A DNA stretch of 16,083 bases, taken from NCBI GenBank assembly GCA_003550945.1, contig PULL01000168.1, positions 1 to 16,083 of the forward strand, in the 5' to 3' direction. Below are positions 8,344 through 15,366 of this stretch, in pieces; the stretch's first letter is position 1; every line of letters starts with the position of its first letter. This stretch comes from Thioalkalivibrio sp. GTDB taxonomy: Bacteria; Pseudomonadota; Gammaproteobacteria; Ectothiorhodospirales; Ectothiorhodospiraceae. Position numbers and translations under genes: made by a program. The notes under the pieces are model-generated. The model saw nothing but the letters and a program-made list of their open reading frames with translations. It ran no database searches and was not told where the DNA came from.

Positions 8344-9201
8344 ATGCCCGTGTACCCGTTCCTCGACTGTGCAGGTCGTCGGTTGCCGACTGACCGACCG
8401 CTGGTCATGGGGGTACTGAACGTGACCCCCGACTCCTTCTCGGACGGCGGCCTCCATGCCGCTGCGGGTGCCGCGCTGGCTCACGTGCGGGCCATGGTCG
8501 ACGCCGGCGCGGACATCATCGACGTGGGTGGCGAGTCCACGCGGCCGGGGGCGGAACCGGTGCCGTTGCAGGAGGAGCTGGATCGGGTGATTCCGGTGCT
8601 CGAGAGTCTGCGCGTCGAGCTGGACGTGGTGCTGTCGATCGATACCAGCAAGCCGGCGGTGATGCAGGCGGCGCTGGATGCGGGCGCGGGGATGCTGAAT
8701 GACGTGAACGGCCTCCGTTCCCCCGGTGCGATGGAGGTGGCGGCATCCGGTGCGGCCGCCGTGTGCGTGATGCACATGCAGGGTCAGCCGCGTTCGATGC
8801 AGGAACGGCCGCAATACGCGGACGTGGTTGCCGAGGTGACGGATTTCCTCGTCGGGAAGGCCGAAGCGTTGCGCGCCAGGGGCGTGCGGGGTGAGCGGAT
8901 CGTTCTCGACCCGGGCTTCGGGTTCGGCAAGACGCTGGAGCACAATCTGGCGTTGTTCCGGTCACTGCCGCGGCTCGTGGCGCTTGGGTATCCATTGCTG
9001 GTCGGGGTCTCGCGTAAGTCCATGGTCGGAGCGCTGCTGGGGGACCGCCCGGTGTCGGACCGTCTGGTCGGCAGCGTTACCGCGGCATTGCTGGCGGCGC
9101 GCGCCGGTGCGCGCATCCTGCGCGTCCACGACGTTCGGGAAACGGTGGACGCGCTGACGATCCAGCGCGCGCTGGATATCGAGACAATTCGGGAGGGATA
9201 G
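8344..9201 (+). CDS. folP: dihydropteroate synthase
   Basis: FolP condenses p-aminobenzoate with 6-hydroxymethyl-7,8-dihydropterin diphosphate in folate synthesis and is the target of sulfonamides. The 285-residue TIM barrel shows the usual motifs: MGVLNVTPDSFSDGG (Asn26 in NVTPDS), DVGGESTRPG, SIDTSKP, NDVNG, DPGFGFGKT, GVSRKS and RVHDV. The ATG at 8344 is chosen because the homologous region starts there. The frame is open further upstream (to 8050), but that stretch overlaps ftsH and the terminator in another frame. The ribosome site is weak and the distance to the terminator is short, so the promoter is unclear. glmM starts 2 bp after the stop. Confidence 0.97.
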   Translation: MPVYPFLDCAGRRLPTDRPLVMGVLNVTPDSFSDGGLHAAAGAALAHVRAMVDAGADIIDVGGESTRPGAEPVPLQEELDRVIPVLESLRVELDVVLSIDTSKPAVMQAALDAGAGMLNDVNGLRSPGAMEVAASGAAAVCVMHMQGQPRSMQERPQYADVVAEVTDFLVGKAEALRARGVRGERIVLDPGFGFGKTLEHNLALFRSLPRLVALGYPLLVGVSRKSMVGALLGDRPVSDRLVGSVTAALLAARAGARILRVHDVRETVDALTIQRALDIETIREG

Positions 9202-9203
9202 GA

Positions 9204-10574
9204 GTGGGCAGGTATTTCGGAACGGATGGAATCCGCGGGCGGACCGGCACCTGGCCGATGACGCCTGAGTTCGCGCTGCGTCTGGGGCATGCGGTCGGCG
9301 AGGTGCTGGGGCGCCAGACTCCCGGGCCCGTGCTGGTGGGGAAGGACACCCGGGTGTCAGGCTACATGTTCGAGTCGGCCATGGAGTCCGGCCTTGCGGC
9401 CGCCGGGACCGATGTCGCGCTGCTGGGCCCGATGCCGACTCCTGCGATCGCCTACCTCACGCGGACCTTCCGGGCCGCGGCCGGTGTCGTGATCAGCGCT
9501 TCGCACAACCCCTACGAGGACAACGGGTTCAAATTCTTCACCCCGGAAGGCGACAAGCTGCCGGATGAAATGGAACGGGCGATCGAGGAACGCCTCGACC
9601 AGCCGATGGGGGCGCTGGACTCGCACCGCCTGGGCAAGGCCGTGCGGATCGCCGACGCAGCCGGTCGGTACATCGAATTCTGCAAGAGCGCAATCCCGGC
9701 ACGCTCCGAACTGCGCGGGCTGTGCATGGTGGTCGACTGCGCGCACGGCGCTACATATAACGTGACCCCGCAGGTGTTCGACGAACTGGGCGCCGAGGTG
9801 GAGACGATGGGCGTCCAGCCCGACGGCTACAACATCAATGACGACTGCGGTGCGCTGTACCCGGAACAACTGCGTCTGCGGGTGCTGGCCACCGGCGCGC
9901 ACCTGGGGATCGCGCTCGATGGGGATGGCGACCGGGTGATCATGGTCGACGAGACCGGGGAAATCGTGGACGGTGACGAGATTCTTGGCATCCTCGCGCT
10001 GTCGGATCACGCGGACGGGGTGTTCACCGGCGGCGTGGTCGGGACCCAGATGAGCAACCTCGGGCTGGAGCTGGCTCTGGGTGCGGCCAGTATTCCGTTC
10101 GTGCGCGCCCGCGTCGGCGACCGCTATGTGCTCGAGGAGTTGCGGCGGAATGGATGGCATCTGGGCGGGGAAGGGTCCGGCCACATCGTCTGCTTGACGC
10201 ACACGACCACGGGCGACGGCACGGTCGCGGCGCTGCGCGTGGCCCACCTGATGCACCGCACGGGGCGACCGCTGTCGGAACTGCGCAAGGTGGTGCGCAA
10301 GTGCCCGCAGGTGCTGATCAACGTACCCGTGGAGGGGCAGGCGGCACCGCTGCTCGAAGCACCCACGGTGCAGGCCATGGTCCAGCAGGTCTCGGCCGAG
10401 TTGGGCCGGGACGGTCGGGTGCTGCTCCGGCCCTCGGGCACCGAGCCGCTGGTTCGGGTGATGGTGGAGGGCGGCGACGGCGAGCAGGTCGAGCGGGCTG
10501 CACAACGCATCGCGGATGCGATCCGGGACGCACTGTCAGCGGCTCCGGTTGATTTGCGCACGGCGCACCGGTAA
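9204..10574 (+). CDS. glmM: phosphoglucosamine mutase
   Basis: GlmM interconverts glucosamine-6-phosphate and glucosamine-1-phosphate on the way to UDP-N-acetylglucosamine for peptidoglycan and lipopolysaccharide. The 456-residue protein (E. coli 445) begins at a GTG with GGAGGGATAGGAG just upstream and reads MGRYFGTDGIRG, as the family does. The phosphorylated serine is Ser100 in SASHNP, the metal loop is DGDGDR (Asp239, Asp241, Asp243), the sugar-binding loop is GEGSGH, and the C-terminal phosphate loop is RPSGTEPLVRVMVEG. The folP-glmM coupling is the common gammaproteobacterial arrangement. Confidence 0.97.
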   Translation: MGRYFGTDGIRGRTGTWPMTPEFALRLGHAVGEVLGRQTPGPVLVGKDTRVSGYMFESAMESGLAAAGTDVALLGPMPTPAIAYLTRTFRAAAGVVISASHNPYEDNGFKFFTPEGDKLPDEMERAIEERLDQPMGALDSHRLGKAVRIADAAGRYIEFCKSAIPARSELRGLCMVVDCAHGATYNVTPQVFDELGAEVETMGVQPDGYNINDDCGALYPEQLRLRVLATGAHLGIALDGDGDRVIMVDETGEIVDGDEILGILALSDHADGVFTGGVVGTQMSNLGLELALGAASIPFVRARVGDRYVLEELRRNGWHLGGEGSGHIVCLTHTTTGDGTVAALRVAHLMHRTGRPLSELRKVVRKCPQVLINVPVEGQAAPLLEAPTVQAMVQQVSAELGRDGRVLLRPSGTEPLVRVMVEGGDGEQVERAAQRIADAIRDALSAAPVDLRTAHR

Positions 10575-10612
10575 CATCCCGCGCCTCATTAAAGACTTCA
10601 AAGGTTGTTGGC

Positions 10613-11383
10613 ATGCGCAAGGCTCTGGTCGCAGGAAACTGGAAGATGAACGGTTCGCTGGCTGCGAATCGCGAGCTTCTTTCCGCGCTGAGCGGCGCCG
10701 TGCAGGCGAGTGACGCGGTGGCGGTGGCGGTATGCCCCCCGGCGGTGTACCTCCGCGACGCGCTTGCGCAGCTCGAGGGTGGTGTGATCGCCGTTGGCGG
10801 GCAGGACTGCTCGGACGAGAAGGCCGGGGCCTATACCGGCGAAATTGCCGCCGACATGCTGAAAGAGATCGGGTGCGACTACGTGATCGTCGGCCACTCC
10901 GAGCGCCGGGCGCGCCAGCACGAGGACAGCGCCTGGGTCGCCCGCAAGTTCATCGCGGCGCAGGCCGCTGGCCTGGTGCCGATTCTCTGCGTGGGCGAAC
11001 AGCTCGCGGACCGCGAGGCGGGCCGGACTGAGGAGGTCGTGGCCGAGCAGTTGGACGCCGTGCTGGACGCGGCTGGCGTGGCGGCTTTCGATCGTGCCGT
11101 CGTTGCCTATGAGCCGGTCTGGGCCATCGGCACCGGGCTGACCGCAAGCCCGGAACAGGCGGCCGAGGTCCACGCGTTCATCCGTGCGCGCGTCGCCGCG
11201 CGGGATCAGGGCGTCGCCGACGGTCTGCGCATCCTCTACGGCGGCAGCGTGAAGGCGGATAACGCCGCGGGCCTGTTCGCGCTGCCCGATATCGACGGCG
11301 GTCTGATCGGTGGCGCCTCGCTGGATGCCGACTCCTTCCTCGGGATCGTGAACGCCGCTGTTGCGGCGCAGGCGCGAGGATAG
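10613..11383 (+). CDS. tpiA: triosephosphate isomerase
   Basis: TpiA interconverts dihydroxyacetone phosphate and glyceraldehyde-3-phosphate in glycolysis and gluconeogenesis. The 256-residue TIM barrel has GNWKMNG with Lys11, catalytic His95 in IVGHSERR, catalytic Glu167 in YEPVWAIGTG (start of the flexible lid), and the phosphate loop YGGSVK. The ATG lies 38 bp after glmM with an AAGG sequence upstream and no terminator between them. The glmM-tpiA-secG order matches Pseudomonas and differs from E. coli, where tpiA is elsewhere. Confidence 0.97.
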   Translation: MRKALVAGNWKMNGSLAANRELLSALSGAVQASDAVAVAVCPPAVYLRDALAQLEGGVIAVGGQDCSDEKAGAYTGEIAADMLKEIGCDYVIVGHSERRARQHEDSAWVARKFIAAQAAGLVPILCVGEQLADREAGRTEEVVAEQLDAVLDAAGVAAFDRAVVAYEPVWAIGTGLTASPEQAAEVHAFIRARVAARDQGVADGLRILYGGSVKADNAAGLFALPDIDGGLIGGASLDADSFLGIVNAAVAAQARG

Positions 11384-11387
11384 AAGC

Positions 11388-11753
11388 ATGCTGTATGGCA
11401 TTCTGCTGGTTGTGCAGGTCGTGATCGCGGTCACACTGATCGCGCTTGTCCTGATGCAGCACGGCAAGGGCGCGGATGCCGGTGCGGCCTTCGGCAGCGG
11501 GGCTTCCGCGACCGTTTTCGGCGCGCGCGGCTCGGCGAACTTCCTGAGCCGGAGCACGGCGATCCTGGCGGTGATATTCTTCGTGAACAGCCTGTCGCTC
11601 GCCTACCTGGCGGCTTCGGTACCGGAGACGCGCAGCCTGATCGAACAGATGCAGGAGGAGGCGCGTCAGCAGCGGCTCCTCGACGATGCCATTCCGATGG
11701 ATCCGATCCCGACCGACCCGATCCCGGGTCGTCCGGGCGACATTCCGGAATAG
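11388..11753 (+). CDS. secG: protein-export membrane subunit SecG
   Basis: SecG is the small auxiliary subunit of the SecYEG translocon in the inner membrane. The 121-residue protein has two TM helices (about 2-23 and 54-75) flanking the conserved cytoplasmic loop with QHGKGADAGAAFGSGAS and a GARGSANFLSR stretch. The C-terminal tail (about 100-121) is proline- and aspartate-rich with a repeated DPIP unit. The ATG at 11388 is used because it lies four bases after the tpiA stop, with GAGGA at 11376-11380 as the ribosome site. The open frame upstream to 11361 would only add basic residues overlapping tpiA. secG precedes tRNA-Leu here, as in many beta- and gammaproteobacteria. Confidence 0.95.
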   Translation: MLYGILLVVQVVIAVTLIALVLMQHGKGADAGAAFGSGASATVFGARGSANFLSRSTAILAVIFFVNSLSLAYLAASVPETRSLIEQMQEEARQQRLLDDAIPMDPIPTDPIPGRPGDIPE

Positions 11754-11819
11754 CTGCCGGGCCGGAGCCCCGGGCGTTGACCGGGCCCAGTGACGCGATC
11801 GATCGGAAGTACGCTTTTT

Positions 11820-11904
11820 GCAGATGTGGTGGAATTGGTAGACACGCTATCTTGAGGGGGTAGTGGCGAAAGCCGTGTGGGTTCGAGTCCCACCATCTGC
11901 ACCA
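11820..11904 (+). tRNA. tRNA-Leu (anticodon GAG)
   Basis: The 85-nt sequence folds as a class II tRNA. The acceptor stem is GCAGATG (11820-11826) with CATCTGC (11894-11900), followed by discriminator A and an encoded CCA (11902-11904). The anticodon stem CTATC/GGTAG encloses loop TTGAGGG, giving anticodon GAG at 11854-11856. There is a long variable arm (GGC-GAAA-GCC), and the T arm is GTGGG-TTCGAGT-CCCAC. It reads CUC/CUU leucine codons. No own promoter or terminator is obvious, so it may be processed from a secG read-through transcript. Confidence 0.97.
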
Positions 11905-11951
11905 TTCCGGTACGCCGCGCTTGCCTTTGGGGCATCCTGGTACAGGGCGAT

Positions 11952-11979
11952 TTGAATCGATATATCAATAGCTTACAAT
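11952..11979 (+). promoter_or_regulatory. candidate distal nuo promoter
   Basis: TTGAAT (11952-11957) and TACAAT (11974-11979) are 16 bp apart within the most AT-rich stretch of the window (about 11950-11990). The -10 matches consensus at five of six positions. Transcription would start near 11986. The AT-rich bases could also act as an UP element for the proximal promoter. Confidence 0.4.
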
Positions 11980-11990
11980 ATTCAGAGAAC

Positions 11991-12020
11991 TTGACACTGT
12001 TTCCGGGCTTCACCTAGACT
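11991..12020 (+). promoter_or_regulatory. candidate proximal sigma70 promoter for the nuo operon
   Basis: A perfect -35 TTGACA (11991-11996) and a -10 TAGACT (12015-12020) are spaced 18 bp apart. The start would be near 12027, leaving a leader of about 135 nt before nuoA. Confidence 0.6.
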
Positions 12021-12024
12021 GCCA

Positions 12025-12145
12025 ACCCGGTGGGAGTGACGGCACCGGGTCCAGCCGCCTGTTGCACCAGATCTCGCCCAGCACACCAGAGTCGCGCACC
12101 GCGCCCCTTTCGCGGTCGGCACCAGGAATCCGCCAGCCGGTGGCG
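12025..12145 (+). promoter_or_regulatory. structured nuoA 5' leader with three stem-loops
   Basis: Three hairpins are visible: ACCCGGTG/CACCGGGT (12025-12032 with 12043-12050, 8 bp), ACCGCG/CGCGGT (12098-12103 with 12111-12116) and CGCCA/TGGCG (12131-12135 with 12141-12145). The last ends 6 bp before the nuoA ribosome site GGGAGA (12152-12157). No known riboswitch or protein-binding leader is recognised. In GC-rich DNA the two shorter stems may be chance. Confidence 0.3.
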
Positions 12146-12162
12146 GCGTTCGGGAGAACAAC

Positions 12163-12519
12163 ATGCTGGAAGGCTATCTGCCCATACTGATTTTCCTGGT
12201 CGTCGGTGCCATCGCAGGCATCATTCCCCTTGCGCTCGGCATGGCCGTCGGACCCAGCAAGCCGGACGCGGAAAAGAACTCTCCCTACGAGTGCGGCTTC
12301 GAGGCCTTCGAAGACTCCCGCCTGAAATTCGACGTCCGTTTCTACCTCGTCGCCATCCTGTTCATCATTTTCGATCTCGAGATTGCGTTCCTGTTTCCGT
12401 GGGCGGTCGCCCTTGGAGACATTGGCCTGTTCGGCCTGCTGGCAATGGCGCTGTTCCTGATCATTCTGGTGATCGGTTTCATCTATGAATGGAAGAAGGG
12501 GGCCCTGGAATGGGAATAG
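12163..12519 (+). CDS. nuoA: NADH-quinone oxidoreductase subunit A
   Basis: NuoA is a small membrane subunit of respiratory complex I near the quinone site, where NADH oxidation is coupled to proton pumping. The 118-residue protein has three TM helices (about 5-28, 60-82, 88-112), the conserved SPYECGFEAFED loop with its cysteine, and the C-terminal YEWKKGALEWE. From memory the sequence resembles beta/gammaproteobacterial NuoA. It lies directly after tRNA-Leu, the expected place for a native operon. GGGAGA at 12152-12157 is the ribosome site. Its last 10 bp overlap nuoB. Confidence 0.97.
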   Translation: MLEGYLPILIFLVVGAIAGIIPLALGMAVGPSKPDAEKNSPYECGFEAFEDSRLKFDVRFYLVAILFIIFDLEIAFLFPWAVALGDIGLFGLLAMALFLIILVIGFIYEWKKGALEWE

Positions 12520-12986
12520 AAGGCGTTCTGGAAAAAGGCTTCGTCACCACTTCCGCCGACAAGCTGATCAACTGGGCGCGCACCGGTTCGCTGTGGCCGA
12601 TGACCTTCGGCCTCGCCTGCTGCGCGGTTGAAATGATGCACGCCGGGGCAGCGCGCTATGATCTCGACCGCTTCGGGATTGTCTTCCGGCCCAGCCCACG
12701 TCAGTCCGACGTGATGATCGTCGCCGGGACGCTGGTCAACAAGATGGCCCCGGCGCTGCGCAAGGTCTACGACCAGATGGCCGAGCCGCGCTGGGTGATC
12801 TCGATGGGCTCCTGCGCGAATGGCGGCGGGTATTACCACTACAGCTATTCGGTGGTGCGCGGATGCGACCGGATCGTGCCGGTGGACATCTATGTGCCGG
12901 GGTGCCCGCCCACGGCCGAGGCGCTGCTCTACGGCATCCTGCAGTTGCAGCGCAAGATCCGCCGCACCGGCACGCTGGCGCGCTGA
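12510..12986 (+). CDS. nuoB: NADH-quinone oxidoreductase subunit B (possible mosaic)
   Basis: NuoB (PSST type) holds the terminal [4Fe-4S] cluster N2 that reduces quinone. The 158-residue product has all four ligands: Cys37 and Cys38 in GLACCAVEM, Cys102 in GSCANGG and Cys132 in PGCPPT. The ATG at 12510 starts MGIEGVLEKGF, matching beta/gamma NuoB. A frame extension to 12489 is not needed. Residues 1-95, up to the Trp of AEPRW, read as beta/gamma type. The last residues, IRRTGTLAR (150-158), instead read like Rhodobacter-type NuoB, where beta/gamma proteins usually end IKRTNTIAR. Between them lies an almost invariant stretch. The gene looks intact and functional. Confidence 0.97.
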   Translation: MGIEGVLEKGFVTTSADKLINWARTGSLWPMTFGLACCAVEMMHAGAARYDLDRFGIVFRPSPRQSDVMIVAGTLVNKMAPALRKVYDQMAEPRWVISMGSCANGGGYYHYSYSVVRGCDRIVPVDIYVPGCPPTAEALLYGILQLQRKIRRTGTLAR

Positions 12987-12997
12987 GGAGATCGTCG

Positions 12998-13657
12998 ATG
13001 CGTGCTGGCCCCGACACGGACACCGTCGCCGCCCCGTATTCCGCCCCTGCGGACGCCCTGCAGGACCTGGCCGACCAGATCGCCGCCAAGCAGCCCGACG
13101 CGGTGCGCCGGCAGCAGATCGCCCATGGCGAGCTGACGGTGACGGTCGACAGCGCGGCGCTGCATGGTTTCATCGTCTTCCTCAAGGCAGACCCGGCCTG
13201 CGGGTTCACCACGCTGGTCGACATCACGGCGGTGGATCACCCGGAACGCGCCCGGCGCTTCGACGTGGTCTATCATCTTCTCGCGATGTGGCAGGGCCAC
13301 CGCATCCGGGTGAAGACCGACGTGCGGGAAGACGAGATCCTGCCGTCCATCACCGATCTGCACAAGTCTGCCGGCTGGTTCGAGCGCGAGGTGTTCGACA
13401 TGTTCGGCATCCTGTTCTCCGGCCATGCCGACCTGCGCCGCATCCTCACCGACTACGGCTTTCGCGGCCATCCGCTGCGCAAGGACTTTCCCACCACCGG
13501 CTACACGGAGGTGCGTTATGACGAGACCGCCAAGCGCGTCGTCTACGAGCCGGTGAAACTGGTGCAGGAGTACCGCCAGTTCGATTTCATGTCGCCCTGG
13601 GAAGGCGCCGACTACATCCTGCCCGGCGACGAGAAGGTGCCGGGGAGCGGCGCCTGA
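12998..13657 (+). CDS. nuoC: NADH-quinone oxidoreductase subunit C (alphaproteobacterial type)
   Basis: NuoC (30-kDa subunit) is part of the peripheral arm of complex I linking NuoB and NuoD. The 219-residue protein contains the family signature FEREVFDMFGI (around residue 129), then LRRILTDYGFRGHPLRKDFP. The C-terminal part, VVYEPVKLVQEYRQFDF with LPGDEK near the end, is characteristic of Rhodobacterales as I remember them. The ATG at 12998 has GAGGAG at 12985-12990, seven bases upstream. The frame is open upstream to 12863, but that part overlaps nuoB and is not homologous. It is separate from nuoD, unlike the fused nuoCD of enterics. The N-terminal ~35 residues are variable. Confidence 0.96.
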   Translation: MRAGPDTDTVAAPYSAPADALQDLADQIAAKQPDAVRRQQIAHGELTVTVDSAALHGFIVFLKADPACGFTTLVDITAVDHPERARRFDVVYHLLAMWQGHRIRVKTDVREDEILPSITDLHKSAGWFEREVFDMFGILFSGHADLRRILTDYGFRGHPLRKDFPTTGYTEVRYDETAKRVVYEPVKLVQEYRQFDFMSPWEGADYILPGDEKVPGSGA

Positions 13658-13658
13658 G

Positions 13659-13862
13659 GTGGCCGTGGCAGCCGCCCCATCCGTTGCCGCGCCGTTGGGC
13701 AGAGAGGCCCGGAACGAGGCGATCGACCGAGACCCGACTCGGTGCGCAGATGCATCGCTTGTGTCGGTTGCGCGGGCGGTGGTCGTGATCCCGCTGGGGC
13801 TGATCGTGCTCCTGTGGGGGATCGCCGCGCGCCTCGACCGGCTGAAGCAAGGGAGACCCTGA
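13659..13862 (+). CDS. small single-span membrane protein between nuoC and nuoD
   Basis: I do not recognise this 67-codon ORF. It starts with GTG one base after the nuoC stop, and its TGA shares one base with the nuoD ATG (TGATG), so it fills the gap exactly. A GGGGAG lies at 13642-13647. Residues 1-34 are hydrophilic with several Arg. Residues about 38-56 (ARAVVVIPLGLIVLLWGIA) form a clear TM helix, followed by a basic tail (RLDRLKQGRP). The fit to both neighbours suggests a real gene translated with nuoD. An accessory role in complex I is only inferred, and the exact start is uncertain. Confidence 0.6.
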   Translation: MAVAAAPSVAAPLGREARNEAIDRDPTRCADASLVSVARAVVVIPLGLIVLLWGIAARLDRLKQGRP

Positions 13863-15085
13863 TGGACGGCGATGTCCTCCGCGACGCCAAGGGCGATGTC
13901 ATCACCCGCGAGCAGAAGATCCGCAACTTCAACCTGAATTTCGGGCCGCAACATCCTGCGGCACATGGGGTTCTGCGGCTGGTGCTGGAGCTTGACGGCG
14001 AGATCGTCGAGCGCTGCGACCCGCATATCGGCCTCCTGCACCGCGGCACCGAGAAGCTGATGGAGAGCCGCACCTATCTGCAGAACCTGCCCTATTTCGA
14101 CAGGCTCGACTATGTGGCGCCGATGAACCAGGAGCACGCGTGGTGCCTGGCGATCGAGAAGCTGACCGGGGTCGAGATCCCGCGGCGCGCATCGCTCCTG
14201 CGCGTGCTGTTCTGCGAGATCGGGCGCATCCTCAACCATCTGCTGAACGTCACCACCCAGGCGATGGACGTGGGGGCGCTGACGCCGCCGCTCTGGGGGT
14301 TCGAGGAGCGCGAGAAGCTGATGGTCTTCTGCGAGCGCGCCTGCGGGGCGCGGCTGCACGCGGCCTATTTCCGCCCGGGCGGGGTGCACCAGGACGTCCC
14401 GCCGGAACTGCTCGACGACATCGAGGCATGGATGGAGGGCTTCCCCAAGGTCCTCGACGACATCTCCGACCTTCTGGACGAGAACCGTATCTTCAAGCAG
14501 CGCAATTGCGATATCGGCGTGGTCACCGAAGAGGACATACTGGACTGGGCCCTTTCGGGGGTGATGGTGCGCGGCTCGGGGCTTGCCTGGGACCTGCGCC
14601 GCGCGCAGCCCTACGAATGCTACGACGAGTTCGATTTCCTGATCCCGGTCGGCAAGAACGGCGACTGCTACGACCGCTATCTTTGCCGCATGGCCGAGAT
14701 GCGGGAGAGCCTGAAGATCATGAAACAGTGCCTTGAGAAGCTGCGGAACACGCCGGGCGACGTGCTGGCTCGCGGCAAGCTCACGCCGCCGCGCCGGGCC
14801 GAGATGAAGACCTCGATGGAGGCGCTGATCCATCACTTCAAGCTCTACACCGAAGGCTTCCATGTGCCCGCCGGAGAGGTGTATGCGGCGGTGGAGGCGC
14901 CGAAGGGCGAATTCGGCGTCTATCTCGTGGCCGATGGCACCAACAGGCCCTACCGCGCCAAGCTCAGGGCTCCCGGGTATCTGCATCTTCAGGCCATGGA
15001 CCATGTGACCAAGGGGCACCAGCTGGCCGATGTGGCGGCGATCATCGGCACGCTGGACATCGTTTTCGGAGAGGTGGACCGATGA
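13862..15085 (+). CDS. nuoD: NADH-quinone oxidoreductase subunit D (alphaproteobacterial type)
   Basis: NuoD (49-kDa subunit) forms the quinone-binding pocket of complex I together with NuoB and is related to the large subunit of [NiFe] hydrogenases. The 407-residue protein has FGPQHPAAHGVLRLVLELDGE near residues 27-47 and HIGLLHRGTEKLMES. The C-terminal APKGEFGVYLVADGTNRPYR and the end DIVFGEVDR are also typical. The ATG at 13862 overlaps the upstream stop, with AGGGAGA just before it. A longer frame back to 13742 lies over the small ORF and is not homologous. TAT is used for 8 of 13 tyrosines, against 3 of 23 in carB. Confidence 0.97.
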   Translation: MDGDVLRDAKGDVITREQKIRNFNLNFGPQHPAAHGVLRLVLELDGEIVERCDPHIGLLHRGTEKLMESRTYLQNLPYFDRLDYVAPMNQEHAWCLAIEKLTGVEIPRRASLLRVLFCEIGRILNHLLNVTTQAMDVGALTPPLWGFEEREKLMVFCERACGARLHAAYFRPGGVHQDVPPELLDDIEAWMEGFPKVLDDISDLLDENRIFKQRNCDIGVVTEEDILDWALSGVMVRGSGLAWDLRRAQPYECYDEFDFLIPVGKNGDCYDRYLCRMAEMRESLKIMKQCLEKLRNTPGDVLARGKLTPPRRAEMKTSMEALIHHFKLYTEGFHVPAGEVYAAVEAPKGEFGVYLVADGTNRPYRAKLRAPGYLHLQAMDHVTKGHQLADVAAIIGTLDIVFGEVDR

Positions 15086-15366
15086 GATCCGCAGGAGTTT
15101 GCACAGTGGCGCTGGTGGTGACCTGTCTGGCCGCGCCGATGGCTCTGGCCCAGCCGACGCAGGCAGAGATCGAGGCTTTCGTGGCTGCGGTCAAGGACGT
15201 GGGTTGCCGCATCGACACCGATTCCGACGCGATGGCCGTCGAGGAAGCCACCGGTTTCGGCGACGCGAAGCTGGCCGAGATCGTGGCGGTTCTGCTTGCG
15301 AGCGGCGACGCGGTGGTGCCGGCCTCGATGGAGGGGCTGCGGCTGACGACCCAGGGCTGCCGCTGA
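15082..15366 (+). CDS. small exported protein of unknown function between nuoD and nuoE
   Basis: This 94-residue protein overlaps the nuoD stop by four bases (ATGA) and its own TGA overlaps the nuoE ATG by one base, so it belongs to the operon. Residues 1-23 form a good Sec signal peptide (hydrophobic core VALVVTCLAAP, likely cleavage ALA|Q at 23/24). The mature ~71 residues contain two cysteines (Cys42 and Cys93) that could form a disulfide in the periplasm. Alphaproteobacterial nuo operons (Rhodobacter, Paracoccus) are known to carry unidentified reading frames among the structural genes, and this fits that pattern. No domain name can be assigned and a role in complex I is unproven. Confidence 0.8.
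   Translation: MRSAGVCTVALVVTCLAAPMALAQPTQAEIEAFVAAVKDVGCRIDTDSDAMAVEEATGFGDAKLAEIVAVLLASGDAVVPASMEGLRLTTQGCR

Noticed and set aside
11952..11969. FNR-like site TTGA...ATCAA before nuoA
   Set aside because: The half-sites are too far apart for the FNR consensus (TTGAT-N4-ATCAA), and only four bases per arm are symmetric.
12929..15019. Antisense open frame of 696 codons across nuoC and nuoD
   Set aside because: Same GC-bias artefact opposite conserved complex I genes; no domain or ribosome site supports it.
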